Assembly: GCA_008694505.1 (NCBI GenBank)
Contig: VZDJ01000223.1
Span: 4,563,747-4,627,746 of the forward strand
Direction of reading: 5' to 3'
Origin: Cyanoderma ruficeps
Taxonomy: Eukaryota; Chordata; Aves; Passeriformes; Timaliidae
DNA length: 64,000 nucleotides
Both the position numbers and the translations under genes were made by a program. The notes beneath the pieces are model-generated. The model ran no database searches, was not told the DNA's origin, and saw nothing but the letters and a program-made list of their open reading frames with translations. Of the stretch, positions 24,131 to 36,149 are shown piece after piece. Position 1 is the first letter of the stretch, and each line of letters begins with the position of its first letter.

Positions 24131-26516
24131 GTTAACCTTTTAGCACCACTGCATCAGCACAGAATGCAGGATTTGATTTGATTCCACTCAATTTTTGTTT
24201 CATTTTAAGCCCTTCAGCTCTAAACTCGGGGTTCTGTAGAACATTTGTACCCCAACCATCTGCCCTGGAGCTCCGTGTTTCAGTGCTGAGAGAGGTGCTC
24301 GATATCAGAGCTGAAAAACTGCCCCGTAGCCATAGGATTAAATATCTGCTCCTCATTTAACCCCCCCTCCAAGTCATTGGATGGCATTAAATATCCCTGT
24401 TAAAAGGCAATGTCTGCAGATATTTCAAAGCTGGAAACTGAGATTCCACTCGGTTCCTTCCCCTCTGTCCTGCAAAGGGAGCAAACTGCACTTGGGTTTT
24501 GGGTTTTGGCCAAGCCAGGGAGGATGGTTTGGGTTTGAAGATGTTTTCTGAGCCCAGACACCCTCAGGTTTCTTTGAAAGCAGAACCCAGAGCTAGGTCT
24601 GTTCCTCTGGAAATGAATCCCACCTCCTGGCTGAGCTCAGCCAAAATCCTGGAAATGGGCACTTAACGTGAGGCAGAGGATGGGGTGTGTGACAGCTCGG
24701 CCTGAAAGTGCAGGATTTAATCCCAGGTACCCACAATGGTCCTTCAAGGTTGTAGGAATCCAACACATTTCCATTTTTATACATGAATAACTTCAGTTAC
24801 TTTCGATTCTCTTCCTTTAGTGAGGATTAAAACAGCAAAGCCAGCCCAGATCCAGAGTGAGAATTGAGATTTCCAAGCTGTAATGGACAGAAATCTCAGA
24901 GTTTTGGGTGTCTGGGGCCCAGAGCAGACCTTGCCACTGGAATCTCTGGTTCTCCCTCTCTGCTGCTCAGTTTGGGAGCACAGACAGCACCTGGGGACAG
25001 GAAACTGCCACTTCCCAAGCTGCAGTCAGGTTGGTTTTAGCTCAGACAAACTCTAGAAAGAGGCACTGCTGGGTGATAAAGAGAAAAGTGATTCCTCACA
25101 GAGGAATTTATCATCAGTGCTCAGATAAACCAGCCCAGGAACTCCAGCTTGCCAAACATCCTGGAATATTGGCCTCATAATGACATTTATATTTGACGTG
25201 TGGAACCTTTCAGTCAACTTTTTTTAGAGCCTCCATTAGTTTATAATAAAAATTAATCATCCGAATTTATTTTCAGCTAGGAAGAAATTCTTAGTGCAAA
25301 ATGCTTTTCTAAATGAAGTATTAAAACCCAAAAATAATGAATCAGGGAGAATTTCTGTTTTGTTTTGTTTTGCCTCAGTGTCCATCCCAGTCCAGGAAAG
25401 CAACCATTGGCTCCACAGGATTCTGAGGCTGATTCGCATCATCCAGAAGTTTTCAGAGAGATTTTAGGAGGGTTGGTGCAGGATCTTTCACCAGGATTTG
25501 GGTGCCAGAATATCCCACCCAGACCCTGGAAAATGAACTGCAGAGGGGGTGCACAGGTGGAAAAGAAGATTCCTCAGGCCGGGATGAGGCTTTGGATTCT
25601 TGCAGGCTGCCACTGTAACCACAGCCTGTATTGACACTCCAGAGCTTATTGCCAGTGACCTGTGGGGATTGGGTTTCCTGAAGCTCAGGAGATCCATTTC
25701 AGCTCCGAGGGGGAAAGATCAGACACATTCTGAAGCTCCCCAGAAGAGTTATGACAGATGTGTCACAGTAACTTAACTGCACCCTGAAAAAATATTAACT
25801 CTGAAGTGTGTTGGTTTTTATAGGCTTATTTCACACCATTATCCACTTAACTCCCCAGTAATGTCCCGGTCCTGGCCAACCAGCACCGGGAGATATTTGC
25901 TGTGCTTTGACTTCCCAATTATTTCGTGTGGATGGGCGAGATGAAATAACAGCCAGACATCCTGAAAAAAAAAATAAAAATAAAAAAAACCCTCACTCAA
26001 ATATTCACCAGCCCTGCGAAAGAATTCCCTTCCCCTCGCTTTTAATAATGCAGGATTTGCCTTATCACATGGGATGGATTTCTGCTGGGGGAGGGCTCAG
26101 ATGGGGGAAATGTAAAGCTGGGAAGGAGTAAATTCCCCACTTTGTCACGTGAAATGTGGGATTGGGTTGTTGTAAAACATTGGCAGGAGGAAAATCTCAG
26201 CGAGCAGCGGAGCCAAATGTCAGCCCGGAGCTGCCACCCTGCATTGCCCTGATTTGGGTTGGTCCTTCCCAGCAGCTACTGTGTGACCTGCTGCAGAAAC
26301 AGCTTCTGGAAGTGATTTTTCCCATCTGAGAGCACTTTCCTCGTTCCTTTTCCCAGTAAATGTGCAGAACAGCTCGGAAAGGAGAGATCCCAGGCTGCCT
26401 CCCCAGCACGAGAACAGCTGCTGCTGCTGCGGCTGCCACGAAATCCCAGCAGGGCCTCTGGAGAGAGAGAGGATTTGGAAGTCCTGACATGTCTTCCTTG
26501 CTTGAAAACATCATGA

Positions 26517-26907
26517 TGCCTTGGGAAGGCTGGAACAGAGACTGGGCAGAGCTGGAGAATAAAGCAGAGATTTGTCCTTGGGCAGGACAAGAGCCTGGGC
26601 AGGGCTCCAGCCAAGGTGGAGCCCAAATGGTCCCCAAATGGCCAAAGGGTCAGCAGGTCTCCCCCTTGGATCAGTTTGGCTCCATTTGCAGCTTGGGGTT
26701 GAATTGTCCAGTTGCAGCTGCAGGTTGTGAGGTCCCATCCTTCTTGTCCCTCCCTTCAGCCACCCTTGTTTGTGCTTTGGGGCCTGAAAGTTGTCCTTGG
26801 TGTCCATTGGGGAAAGGATTTGTTTGGTGTCCCTGCTGTGTGCAGAGCTGAGTGACACTGACTGTGAGCTCAGAGCCTGAAACACGGGAAAGATAAAACT
26901 TGAGGCA
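26517..26907. mobile_element. Unnamed dispersed element, copy A
   Basis: This 391 bp segment recurs at 56084-56522 in the same orientation. Both copies start TGCCTTGGGAAGGCTG and end ACTTGAGGCA, so they have TG...CA ends with an inverted TGCCT/AGGCA pair, as in an LTR. The core (about 26580-26876) differs from copy B at only about four positions, while the outer parts differ by indels. An AATAAA at 26558 lies too near the start for a standard plus-strand LTR, and no clear target duplication is visible. The minus strand stays open for about 100 codons in both copies, but the product matches nothing I know. LTR, other transposon or segmental duplicate all remain possible. Confidence 0.65.
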
Positions 26908-28234
26908 TCGATAAAATATATAAAGATTTTGGAGACACGCAGGTACAAGGGAGTGAAATCCTAAGGAGAGGACAGGCACTTGACTGGAGCCAGATAAGCC
27001 ATAACAGAACACAGTTTTTATTTACCTGATCACATGTTTAAAAGAAAAACACATTTAAGTTCATCTTGCTGGTTTTTTTGCATTGGATGTCCTTGAGTTC
27101 CATGGGTGACTATCAAAAATGCTATTTCTAATCTGATCTTTAATGACTAAAAGCAAAAGCTGAGGGGATTTTTTTCTCTGCTCCGAATGGAAACGGATTT
27201 GATGGCAAAAGGAACTTTGTCTGAGGGTTTTTCCCCCCTCTTTTTTAGATAACTGCCATTGCCATGAGGTTCACAATAACACATAATTTTTGGAGACCTT
27301 CACGCATGGTTTTGATGGAGTTACACCAGAACTGAGTTTACCTGAGAGTCTTTCTGTCCAGCAGTGAAAGAGGTGATAAAACACAAGGTTTGAGCACCAA
27401 CCATGCAAAGATGAACTTGAGTTTCCCAGCCCTGGTGGGAGACACACTGGGTCCTGCTCAGGGGGATTTGCTGAGGCACCACTTTGTCCTCTCGGGAGGT
27501 GATGAGATAAACCCGAGTTGGGGATTAATCCACGTCTGCCTCCTGCAAATCCCGCCCAGCTCCGAGAATCCAGAGCGAATTCTAGGCAAGAGGCCACTGG
27601 GAAGGTGTCCAGTTCTCTGCACCCCATGCCCAGCTCTGGCTGCAGAATCATTTATTTCCTGCAGTTCCTCTGGCCAAGGAAAACATCTCGGCTCCCTGTG
27701 GCAGGGCAGCTCTGCCATGAGGGGCCTCTGTTGCAAATTGTGCACCCCAGGGGCTGCCCCACGTCGTGGGACCTGCAGGAAGCTCCACGCCAGGGCACTG
27801 TGACAAAAAAATCTCCTTTGATTCCGATTTACTGGTCCTTGTGCCTCCAGAAATCAATTTATGACCAGTGGGGTGAGTTACCTTCCTCCCCACTCCGTAA
27901 AAACCTCTGGTTAATTGATTTTTGGTGCTTTTTTTTTTTCTTCTTTGTTAATTTAAAACTCTAAGCAAGGTAAAATTTGTCTCGAAAAAGCTGAAGAAAG
28001 GAGCCTTCAAAATGAAATCTCAAGGTGTTGGTTTATGTCTGGGAATGGATCTGGGCTGGGGGGAGGGAGAAATAGGGAATTTAATTTCCTTGTGTTTTCC
28101 CTGGAACATATTTTTAAAGGGATACTGGAATAAGTTTCCATTGAAAACAACCCCCCAACAAACTCCATTTCTCGCTCCCAGACCCCCAGAAATCTTTCAC
28201 CTGGAAGGAGTTGAATGTGATGTTTTACTTCAGC
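26908..28234. other. Non-coding unique sequence
   Basis: No gene or repeat is recognisable apart from short homopolymers. Overlapping open frames on both strands (up to 148 codons at 27518-27964) lack any domain. Confidence 0.5.
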
Positions 28235-28460
28235 TCATGGAACCAGAGAATTGTGGAATATCCTGAGCTGCAAGGGACCCAGCAGGATCATCCAGTCCAG
28301 CTCCTGGCCCTGCACAAAGACCCCAAAATCCCACCTTGGGCACCCCTGGGAGTGGTGTCCAAACTGTCCTGGAGTTGTGGCAGCCTTGGGGAGCCTGGGC
28401 AGTGCCCAGCACCCTCTGGATGAGGAACCTTTCCCTGATCTCCAACAAAACCTCCCCCAG
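28235..28460 (-). mobile_element. CR1 LINE 3' region fragment
   Basis: Read on the plus strand, it starts with a degenerate tail (TCATGGAACCAGAGAATTGTGG) and continues with the CR1 blocks CAAGGGACCCAGCAGGATCA, CCAGTCCAGCTCCTGGCCC, GGGGAGCCTGGGCAGTGCCC and CCCTCTGGATGAGGAACC. This is about 225 bp of the CR1 3' end in reverse orientation. The divergence indicates an old copy. Short open frames inside it are not functional. Confidence 0.88.
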
Positions 28461-29204
28461 AGTGGAAATTCATCCCCAAAGCCTCACGTGGGGCAAAACC
28501 AGAAGGACCCAGAGGTGTGAAATTGTTGCCCTGAGCTCAGTGGGGGCAGGACCTGCCTTTCCAACTCCTCCTTTCATCCCCCACCCTTTGCTCCTGCATC
28601 CCCAGTGGGTCTGGAGCTAAGAGCTGTCCTTGATTTTTGTGGGATATGGATGTGGGGGTGGCTGAGTGTCCTGTGGGCTGGCTGGGGAGGATTTGGGCTC
28701 TGCTCCCTCGTGCCTGTGACAGGAATTGTCTTTCTTTGCTGGCTCACAGGGAGCACTGAGGGATGAGCTCCGAACACGAGGGATTTCTTCCTGAATTGTA
28801 ACTTCCTCCCCATCTCCCACATGATTTTAAAGTCAAATAATTCAGAGGAGCCCGAAGTTCCACCCCTCACCTGCCTCTGAGACTGTCAAACAAAGCCAGG
28901 CTGACTTTCACACCTTTTACAAGCCCTACCACCCTGAAATTTCAAGATTTTCTTTCCAGAATCCACCAGATGCCTGTTGCAAGCTCTCCCAGCTATTATT
29001 TTTATCATCCCTGGCTGCAGTTATCAGCAGGGCCTGATCCACCAGATATTTTCCTGTCTGAGCACAGTAAACCAGAGCTCCAGCTGCTGCCAGTCAGGAT
29101 GGATTGGGCTCAAACCCCAACATCTGGCACCTTCCTACTCCCCACACGAATGCCCAGCACAGGAGCTGCTCCCATGAAGAAAGTTCCTCGTGGCTGTGTT
29201 TGCA

Positions 29205-29420
29205 GGACCTCATTGCTAATGACCTAAGACACCGAATTATTAAAAATAGTGCAAATTACGCCTTCACTTACGCCCCTGGCGATGTGATATAACTGCTCTG
29301 ACAACCCTTCGTGTTGACTTTGGCTCGGCCCGAGCCTGAGCCCAGTGGAATAACTGGAGTTTCTCTAGATTTACAGTGGCATAACAGAAATCAGGGCTTC
29401 TGGGGTGTGGGGAAGCCCAG
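29205..29420. promoter_or_regulatory. Candidate conserved non-coding element
   Basis: The segment reads TTGCTAATGACCTAAGACAC, CGAATTATTAAAAATAGTGC and then AAATTACGCCTTCACTTACG, with several CpGs retained in AT-rich context. This is followed by TTTACAGTGGCATAACAG. It contains no repeat and no open frame worth noting. Enhancer status is inferred from texture only. Confidence 0.33.
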
Positions 29421-30861
29421 GTTGTCTGAAGCCATAATAATTCCCCAAAACTGCTGCGCTGTCCCCGCGGGGGCTGCTGGAGGGAAGTTTTGTACAGAGG
29501 GGTTTGGGGCTGGATGCTCTGATTGGGAATGAAAATGTTTCACGGAGCAATTAAATAGTTTGGTGCAGACGTTAAAGTTATGAGATCTTTCAGCCTTTGG
29601 CTGCATTCCAGGTGTTAAATTCCTCCGTCCCTATGGATGGAGAAGCCAGAGGGTCTTTCTTGAGCCAGTGAATTTGATTTTGATTTTTTTTTTTAATTTT
29701 TTTTTTGGCTGTGCGTGGGGAGGACTCAGCTCTGCTTTTTGCTGTCCTCCAGCAGTTTGGAGTCACCTTCTCTTTGCCACCCTTCTGATCCATCCTGCTC
29801 CTTTTTTTCCAAGCTTGGAGGCAGCAGGAGGGTGTCCCAGCAGGAATGCTGATGGTCTGTGGGCTCCAGGTCATGCCACAGGGTGGGGATATGGATCTGT
29901 CCAGCAGGGAAAATCCCTCCCTGAGAGGCTCCAGCCTCCTGTCCTGTGGGGAACCAGCGTGTCCAGCCCGGGAGCCTCAGAAACCACAGCCCAGGGAGCC
30001 ACCAAAGAGCTCTTTTAGGAAAAACTGGGAGGGACTGGGCTTTGAAATGCTGCTCAGCACTTTCCTACCTGAGGGAATGCGTGGAAGACTTGGCTCGGCT
30101 CCCGCAAGGACTCTGTTATCAAGATTTGGTTTCAGTCGACTTGCAAGAAAACAAGGTTTGAATTCTGTGCCCTTTCCAGTGGATTCTGCTCAGCTCCAGG
30201 CCCAAGCAGCTCCACAGGAAGGCTGAGGAGGAGAGATTTGTGCATTATCCTCCTCAATTCCTCATCCCAGCAACGTCTGGGGGTGGATCCAACTAAACTT
30301 TCCAGAATCCCATCTGCTCGTGGCAGGAGAAGTACAAGGGACACAAACCTCCCTGTGTTGCTGGGATTGCAAGTCCCAAGCAGAATTTGGGAGTGAAATC
30401 CCAAACTGCACCTTAGGGATTGAAAGTCTTCTGGAATCATGGTGGAAAGAGAGATTCCTCCTGCTCCAGCAGCGCTTTGTCTGGGATTTCCTCGATGCTC
30501 AGGGAGAGAAATTGGCTGGAACTGGGGCTGGGAAGAAAGGCAGGGTTTGTGTGGAGGTGTGGGGAGGTGGAAGGAGGTAGAAAGGGGAGCCTACCTACAT
30601 TTTTAACAGTTCCTTTACGAGTGTGATACAGGTATTTTCCTATAATAAACCAGCAATGTTCCCAACCAGCAAGTGCTGTTCTTGGCATCTCCTTTGATTC
30701 CAATTTGCTTTCCTTGCAACTGTGGGCAGGAGTCGTGAAAAGGGCCCTGCCTTACAGGTAGGGAAGGGGAGGCACTGTTTTTTATACAAATAAATGTCAC
30801 TCCTAAATTATCTGCTTTTGGAGCCCACCACCTGGGCTTGGCCCATCTCTCCCACCTCCCA

Positions 30862-30877
30862 ATTGGCAGCTGCCAAT
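30862..30877. promoter_or_regulatory. Perfect 16 bp palindrome with central E-box
   Basis: ATTGGCAGCTGCCAAT equals its own reverse complement. The centre is a CAGCTG E-box, and the outer halves are TTGGC/GCCAA (NFI-like half sites, but with spacer 4 rather than the usual 5) and ATTGG/CCAAT (NF-Y-like). About 100 bases downstream, TGATTGACAA (30980-30989) is one base away from a PBX-MEIS composite. Together they suggest a regulatory site. Binding is untested. Confidence 0.4.
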
Positions 30878-31780
30878 GAAATTCAGCAAAGGGGATGAAA
30901 CGGGGACTTGTTCCTCCGAGTCTGCTCTCGCCTCCTGCCAAGGTGGGAGACAAATGAGTGCTAGAGAAAAAATCTAGACTGATTGACAAGTTTCCTTCAA
31001 AAGGAAGAAACTGAAAAGAAGAGATTTGATTTTTGAAGAAATTAGCATTACTTTCTTAGTAAGTGGTTGAAGAGTTCCCATTTTCCCTTTTTTTTTTTTC
31101 AGAGCACAAGCTCTCACCTTATTTCAGAAACTTTCTTAGAGAGAATGGATCCGAATCCGTGGAAGAAGAAAATGCTTAGGAGATAGAAGTCAGGGAATAA
31201 AACCCTCCTGTATTCTGCTGTTTGCCTCCAGCTGACCTCAGTAATCTCATGTCATGTTGCCGTGCCTGTGGATTTCTGTAAAAATCAGGATCATCCCTAT
31301 CCCTTCCAAAACCCTGCAGGAAAACATCTGCAAAGGAAATCCAGCTGTGTCTGTACAGAGCAGCACAGCCTGGACAGATTCCTGGGTGAGCTCTGTGCTC
31401 CTTCTGTGTGTCTTCAGTGCTGCTATTTGAGTCTTTTACATTAATTATTTCTATTATTCCTTTATTCCCCCTTGTCAGCCAGACCATTCCTGATGAGGTT
31501 TTTAATATTCTTGCTGAGTTCTATTGCCAGTTTAGATTTGCAAACTCATCCTTGATTAGAGATTGATTCTGAATTGGTTCTTTCTGTTAAAAATTGAGTT
31601 AGACCAGCTTTTATTCAATTTTTGAATGGATGGTCATGCTAGGAACCAAGTGCAGTGTGAGACATCCCTTATCAAAATGATGTGGATGTTTCCACGTCAT
31701 AGAAATGACAGTCATGAACAAAACTACTCAGATAAGGAACAGAAATTACTCGAAAATCACTCTCAGACTCAGATCAAGAA

Positions 31781-32006
31781 GCTGAGGAAGAAGTATCCTC
31801 TCATTAAGAGAGTTTCAGGGGGGGAAAAAAGGATTAATTAGTGAAACTTGATCTTTGAGGATGTTCAGGTAAATGCTGAGGAACAAACTTTTGAGCTGAG
31901 GAAGAAGTATCCTCTCATTAAGAGAGTTTCAGGGGGTAAAAAAGGATTAATTAGTGAAACTTGATCTTTGAGGATGTTCAGGTAAATGCTGAGGAACAGA
32001 CTTTTG
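31781..32006. repeat. Recent tandem duplication, 114 bp unit
   Basis: The unit beginning GCTGAGGAAGAAGTATCCTC at 31781 is repeated at 31895. The copies differ at a homopolymer (seven Gs then six As versus five Gs, T and As) and at one base near the end (ACAAAC versus ACAGAC). The near identity implies a young event. The unit resembles no transposon I know and shows no coding potential. Confidence 0.95.
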
Positions 32007-33129
32007 CAGCTCTCAATAATGTAGGGGAATGATATTACCTGGGCAAAAATATTCCTCTTTACCTGTTTGCAAGCTCCTCCTTGAACCTCCCACTGCTCTG
32101 CTCTCCTCTGCCTTTGGACAAAACACGGAACAAACCTGCCTCAAGTGGTCCTAAAGTTTTGGGGGAAACTGTATCAGAGCTGGAGAACACTCCACAATTC
32201 AGCTTTTCTACCACAGGCTCAACACCACAGCACAAATCCAAGTCACATTGTGAAAGGAGGGCTCAAATCTCACATTTCAGAACACAAGGAGAGGGTGTCT
32301 GGCTGCAAGTCAAAGGCTGAGGGACATCCCAGCTCCCTCTGCTGAGGAGGAACTTTGGCCCTCCAGGGACCCCTTTTTTTCTGTAGGAAATCTGTTGGAA
32401 TCTGTTGGGAAATTCTGTAGGAAATCTGCACTGGAATCCCTGACCTGCAGACATCTCCCCGTTCATCCTGGAGATGACTCTGCCCACACATGGTTTCCTC
32501 AGCCCCACCACCCAAAGGTGAGGTTTTCTCTAGGAAATGTCTCTGAAATGAGAATTTTTTCCCAAAATTCCTGCAGGCCCTCCTTAGACTGATGGTAACA
32601 GTAAACTTCCCACCTTGCAATTCCAGGAATAGAGCTGCTGAGGTTTTCCTGTACCAGCTCCAGAGGGCCAAGACAAACCCCAGGGTTGGTGGCTCCTCCA
32701 AAATACCTCAGGAAGAATGGGATGTTTCCATCCACGGCCGAATATTGACTCTCGCCGTGCTGCCGACCTTAAATCATTTGATGACATCACGTTGTCCCTT
32801 TCAATCCATGTACAAATAAGCTGAATTTCCATTAGGGAACATAAAATGCTCCATTTTGCCTCACTCTGCAAACTGTTTATGGGTTCCTCGCAGCTTTCAG
32901 GATTTTTACAAGAGAACATCCACTGTTCATTTCCTGGCTCGGCTCCAACTGGACATGTTAACTTTCCCTAATTTCCAAGACATTTCGTGGGGAAGGCTTC
33001 ATAATACAAGGCATGTTTTTCCACCAGGGAACTCACAGCAGCATTTTTTTAAATTTTTTTTATTATTATTATTATTTTTTATTTAAAGTCTATTTTTCCC
33101 AGACAAATTAAACCTCCTTTTTATGAGCT

Positions 33130-33400
33130 TCTTCTAAAAGGGGTGTAGAACAGTAGCTGGCCTTGTTAGATATTAGTGCTGCTGTTGGGAAGGGCGATTG
33201 TGTAACTGCAGGGCCTCAGGATTTTACACTTTCTGGAGTTCATTAACCAAAAGCTTCTGTATTTGAACCTGCGAGGTTTGAGCTGGACGGGGCCCAGGCA
33301 GCGAAATCAATCCAGTCCCGCAGCACAGAACTAATTGTCATCATATCCAAATGTGCAAATATACAAGAAGTCTACAGCAGCAGAGGCAGGGGAAAATTGA
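33130..33400. promoter_or_regulatory. Candidate conserved non-coding element
   Basis: Repeat-free sequence includes TTGTTAGATATTAGTGCTGC, TTCATTAACCAAAAGC, GCGAAATCAATCCAG and ACTAATTGTCATCATATCC followed by ATGTGCAAATATAC. TAAT/ATTA and TGTCA motifs are frequent. It stops at the poly-T tract near 33415. Conservation is untested. Confidence 0.35.
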
Positions 33401-34259
33401 GGGCTTTCAGCTTTCTTTTTTTTTTTTTTTTGNTTTTTTTTTTTTTTTGGAGGGGAGGGGGGAGTGTATTATGTTGCTGAAAAGTTTTTTACGCACTTCC
33501 TCGCCGCCATAAAATCCAACATTGAAAATATGTTTCCTATATGAAAAGATCTGTCCCCAGTTGGAGGGTTTTATATCCCCGACATCCATCTAATCAAATG
33601 CTTTCCGCTGAAGTCATATATTTGACCACATATTGGGCCTGGGAGGAGTTGGAGGAGATTTCTCTTCTTGTCAAAGCTTGTAATGTCACCAGATAATTCA
33701 GGAGGAAAGGGACTTTTTTTTCCTTTTTTCTTTTCCAGCACCTTTTTCCAGCTGCGGCACGTGAGGGGAAGGAGGCGCCGTGAGGCAGCTTCTCCTCACT
33801 GCCCCGCAGAAATGAGACTCTAAATCTTAATGAGAAACCATTTCAGATTAATTTACTAAGGAATAAGGCAGTGTCCAGCTGCATCCTCGGGCTCTGCCTC
33901 CCTGGCCCTGTGTCCCAAATGGGATTTTTTGGAAGGGATTTTGGGATTTTTTTTTGTGCTCTGGGAGCCCTCCTGTCCCCAGGCTGTCCTCAGAGCCAGG
34001 TCAGTGCTGCTCTGCAGAGCTCCAGGTTATCTCTGACAGGAGATTTTAACTTTACCTGATATCTTCTGTAGCCTTTGCAATGCCAGGGACGAGTGGAAGC
34101 TCTTCCCAGTGCCAATATCATCACACCAATTATCCAAGGAAACCCCTCATCCTCTGACTGATGCCCTAATTTAAATGTCTGCAGAAAAGCCGAGTTTAGC
34201 CAAAATTAACCCCAAAAATCAGCTTCAGTTTATTAACAGCAGTGCAATGATGAGGTTCT

Positions 34260-34600
34260 CTCCCATGGTGGCTTTGTTGGCAATTTAATTCTTGGAGCAG
34301 GAACGAGGGGTCCGGGTTTAATCCGAACAGATTCTCTCTAAATAAACAGGACTATATTTAATTCGCATACATTTTGAAAACTCCGAGGATGCTTCCAGAG
34401 AAGGGCTGCTTTTTTTTCCTCCAAGGTGTTGCCATATGGTTTTAATTTCTCAGAAATCTATAGACCAGCTTGTTCCCTGAGAAAACCGTGCCAAGTACGG
34501 CTTGTCAAGATAGCTGAAAATGTAATTTAACATCTACTCTTTTCCTAGAGTGACTCCTGACTTGTACAGCAGCAGTGTTTCCAACTGGAGAAGCCAAATG
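34260..34600. promoter_or_regulatory. Candidate conserved non-coding element
   Basis: This AT-rich unique block carries TTTAATCCGAACAG, ATATTTAATTCGCATAC and GTGCCAAGTACGGCTTGTC, with CpGs kept in otherwise AT-rich sequence. It has no repeat and no credible open frame. Confidence 0.3.
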
Positions 34601-34859
34601 ACCAGCTAAAGGATGAAATCTAAAATATTTATTATTTACAGGGCACGGAAAAGAAAATATTTTTATTTCCTATGTTCTAGGCACTCATGCGATATCTACA
34701 AATTTGGACAACCTTTTTCAAAATGGCAAAGAGCGTGCGCTGCTGCAGTCAGAAATGGAGCAGAGTTACACAAATAAACCAAGGGCATGAAATCTTCTCC
34801 GGGCAGATAAAAGCACAAATCCCCAGCTGCCCACACTGGCACTGCAGAGCCACGGCTGA

Positions 34860-35060
34860 GCTGCCTCGGTTAAATTAAGCAAATACATCATTTCGGGTTT
34901 CCACTCCATGATTTCATGCCCACTGCCTTTCCCATCCCTTCTCCCTATCTCTGTTTATTTTTTTTTGACTCAGATATGAGTGTAGTGGGTAATTAAAACG
35001 AATCTTACATGAGGGACCCACCGCTGGAGCCAAACATTTGCCGGGTGACTATAAACCCCA
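34860..35060. promoter_or_regulatory. Candidate conserved non-coding element
   Basis: Motifs include CGGTTAAATTAAGC, TACATCATTTCGGG and GGGTAATTAAAACGAATC. A T-run at 34960-34968 interrupts it. It is repeat-free otherwise. Regulatory role is an inference. Confidence 0.28.
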
Positions 35061-35452
35061 AAGTCCATCCCTGCCTTTGCCGTCACTGCGGTTGGTCCGT
35101 TTTCACACTATTATTATTTTGTCTCAGAATTCCTGTGTTTATAAAATAGGGACTGGAACACAGACTAAATATAAATCCCATGGGCTTTGTACCGGAGCAG
35201 CTGGAAAAAAAAAAATAAGAAGAAGCCTGAAAATTCAGAATATTCCCAAATGTCCCGTAAGGTGCCCAAAGGTTGCTCAGACACAGAAAGTTGAAATCGT
35301 TTCTGGAGGAGAATGGAAGATGTTCTAAGGGTGATGAAATGATTTGTGGATTTGTCTGGTGATTTATCCCTGTGGGATTTTTTAAAGTGGTGTCACCTTC
35401 AGAGCTGGATGGAGGGAATTCTCTTTGGCACTGGCCTGCTAGAATTCAGGGC

Positions 35453-35556
35453 TGAAAAGGAGAAGAAAAAGGAAAAAGACAGAGGAAAAGGAAAAAGGGA
35501 AAAAAAAAAAGGAAAAAGCAAAAGTATGGAGGAAAAAGGAAAAGGAAGGGGAAAAG
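35453..35556. repeat. Purine-rich low-complexity tract
   Basis: About 100 bases are almost only A and G on the plus strand, including 38 uninterrupted purines at 35481-35518. Open frames through it encode only K/E/R-rich low-complexity peptide. Such tracts can adopt triplex structures; here it is simply a low-complexity repeat. Confidence 0.85.
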
Positions 35557-35632
35557 CTCCTACTCTGGGTGCTGAGGGGGTTTTGTATCCTGCAGATTTT
35601 CTGCCTCTAACTAAGGTATTTCAGAGGGCAGG

Positions 35633-35830
35633 GATGGATGGGATATTGGGAAGGAATTCCCCCCTGTGAGGGTAAGGAAGCCCTGGCACAGGGTGCCCAG
35701 AGAAGCTGTGGCTGCCCCTGGATCCCTGGAATGTCCAAGGCCGGGTTGGAGCACGTTGGGATAGTGGAAGGTGTGGGTGGAACTGGATGAGTTTCAGGGT
35801 CCCTCCAACCCAAACCATTCGGTGGCTGTG
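35633..35830 (+). mobile_element. CR1 LINE 3' region fragment
   Basis: CR1 blocks in sense order are visible: GGGATATTGGGAAGGAATTC, CCCTGTGAGGGTAAGGAAGC, CCCAGAGAAGCTGTGGCTGC, GGAATGTCCAAGGCCGGGTT, GGAACTGGATGAGTTTCAGG and CCCTCCAACCCAAACCATTC. It covers about 200 bp of the 3' end but the tail octamers are eroded. The last 45 bases are part of a tandem duplication that continues to 36070. Confidence 0.9.
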
Positions 35831-36070
35831 CTGAGGAATATTCTCCACCGTTCCATCACAACTTGGAGGCCAATGGGAAGAAATCAGGAATTTCACAGTC
35901 CGTGGAGCAATCCATAACTGGATGGAGCAATCCATAACTGGATGAGTTTCAGGGTCCCTCCCAACCCAAACCATTCTGTGGCTGAGGAATACTCTTCACC
36001 ATTCCATCACAACTTGCAGGCCAATGTGAGGAAATCGGGAATTTCACAGTCCGTGGAACAATCCATAACT
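35781..36070. repeat. Tandem duplication spanning a CR1 end, ~135-155 bp unit
   Basis: Two copies start with AACTGGATGAGTTTCAGGG at 35781 and 35936. Both run through the CR1 3' terminus into unique flank ending CAATCCATAACT. Copy one ends in an additional 20 bp doublet (TGGAGCAATCCATAACTGGA at 35903 and 35923), which makes it longer. The copies differ at several bases, so the event is not very recent. Antisense open frames here show a repeated protein motif only because of the duplication. Confidence 0.92.
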
Positions 36071-36149
36071 TGCACTCCATCCTCAGCCCCATTTTCCTGT
36101 TCCCTCTCTTCGCTGTGACCAAACCCCCATCTTTTCTTCCCTTCCCAGC

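Larger units (their letters stand above)
18586..26516. other. Long non-coding unique interval
   Basis: About 8 kb without a recognisable gene or large transposon. A 33 bp tandem duplication lies at 19683-19747. AT-rich low-complexity sequence occurs at 21890-21945 and 22170-22220. The longest open frame (189 codons, 21126-21695) has no domain. An AATAAA at 22905-22910 followed by a 12-base A-run at 22932 could be the end of a retrocopy, but no parent gene can be recognised upstream. Confidence 0.5.
28461..31780. other. Non-coding unique interval
   Basis: No gene is recognisable. Homopolymer T-rich sequence lies at 29685-29707 and 31088-31101. A perfect 16 bp palindrome is at 30862-30877 and a candidate element at 29205-29420. 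Open frames up to 126 codons have no features. Confidence 0.5.
32007..35452. other. Non-coding unique interval
   Basis: No gene is recognisable. TTA triplet repeats lie at about 33056-33079. A poly-T tract at 33415-33448 contains one undetermined base at 33433. Small open frames (up to 143 codons at 32270-32701) lack features. Three candidate regulatory blocks are listed separately. Confidence 0.5.
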
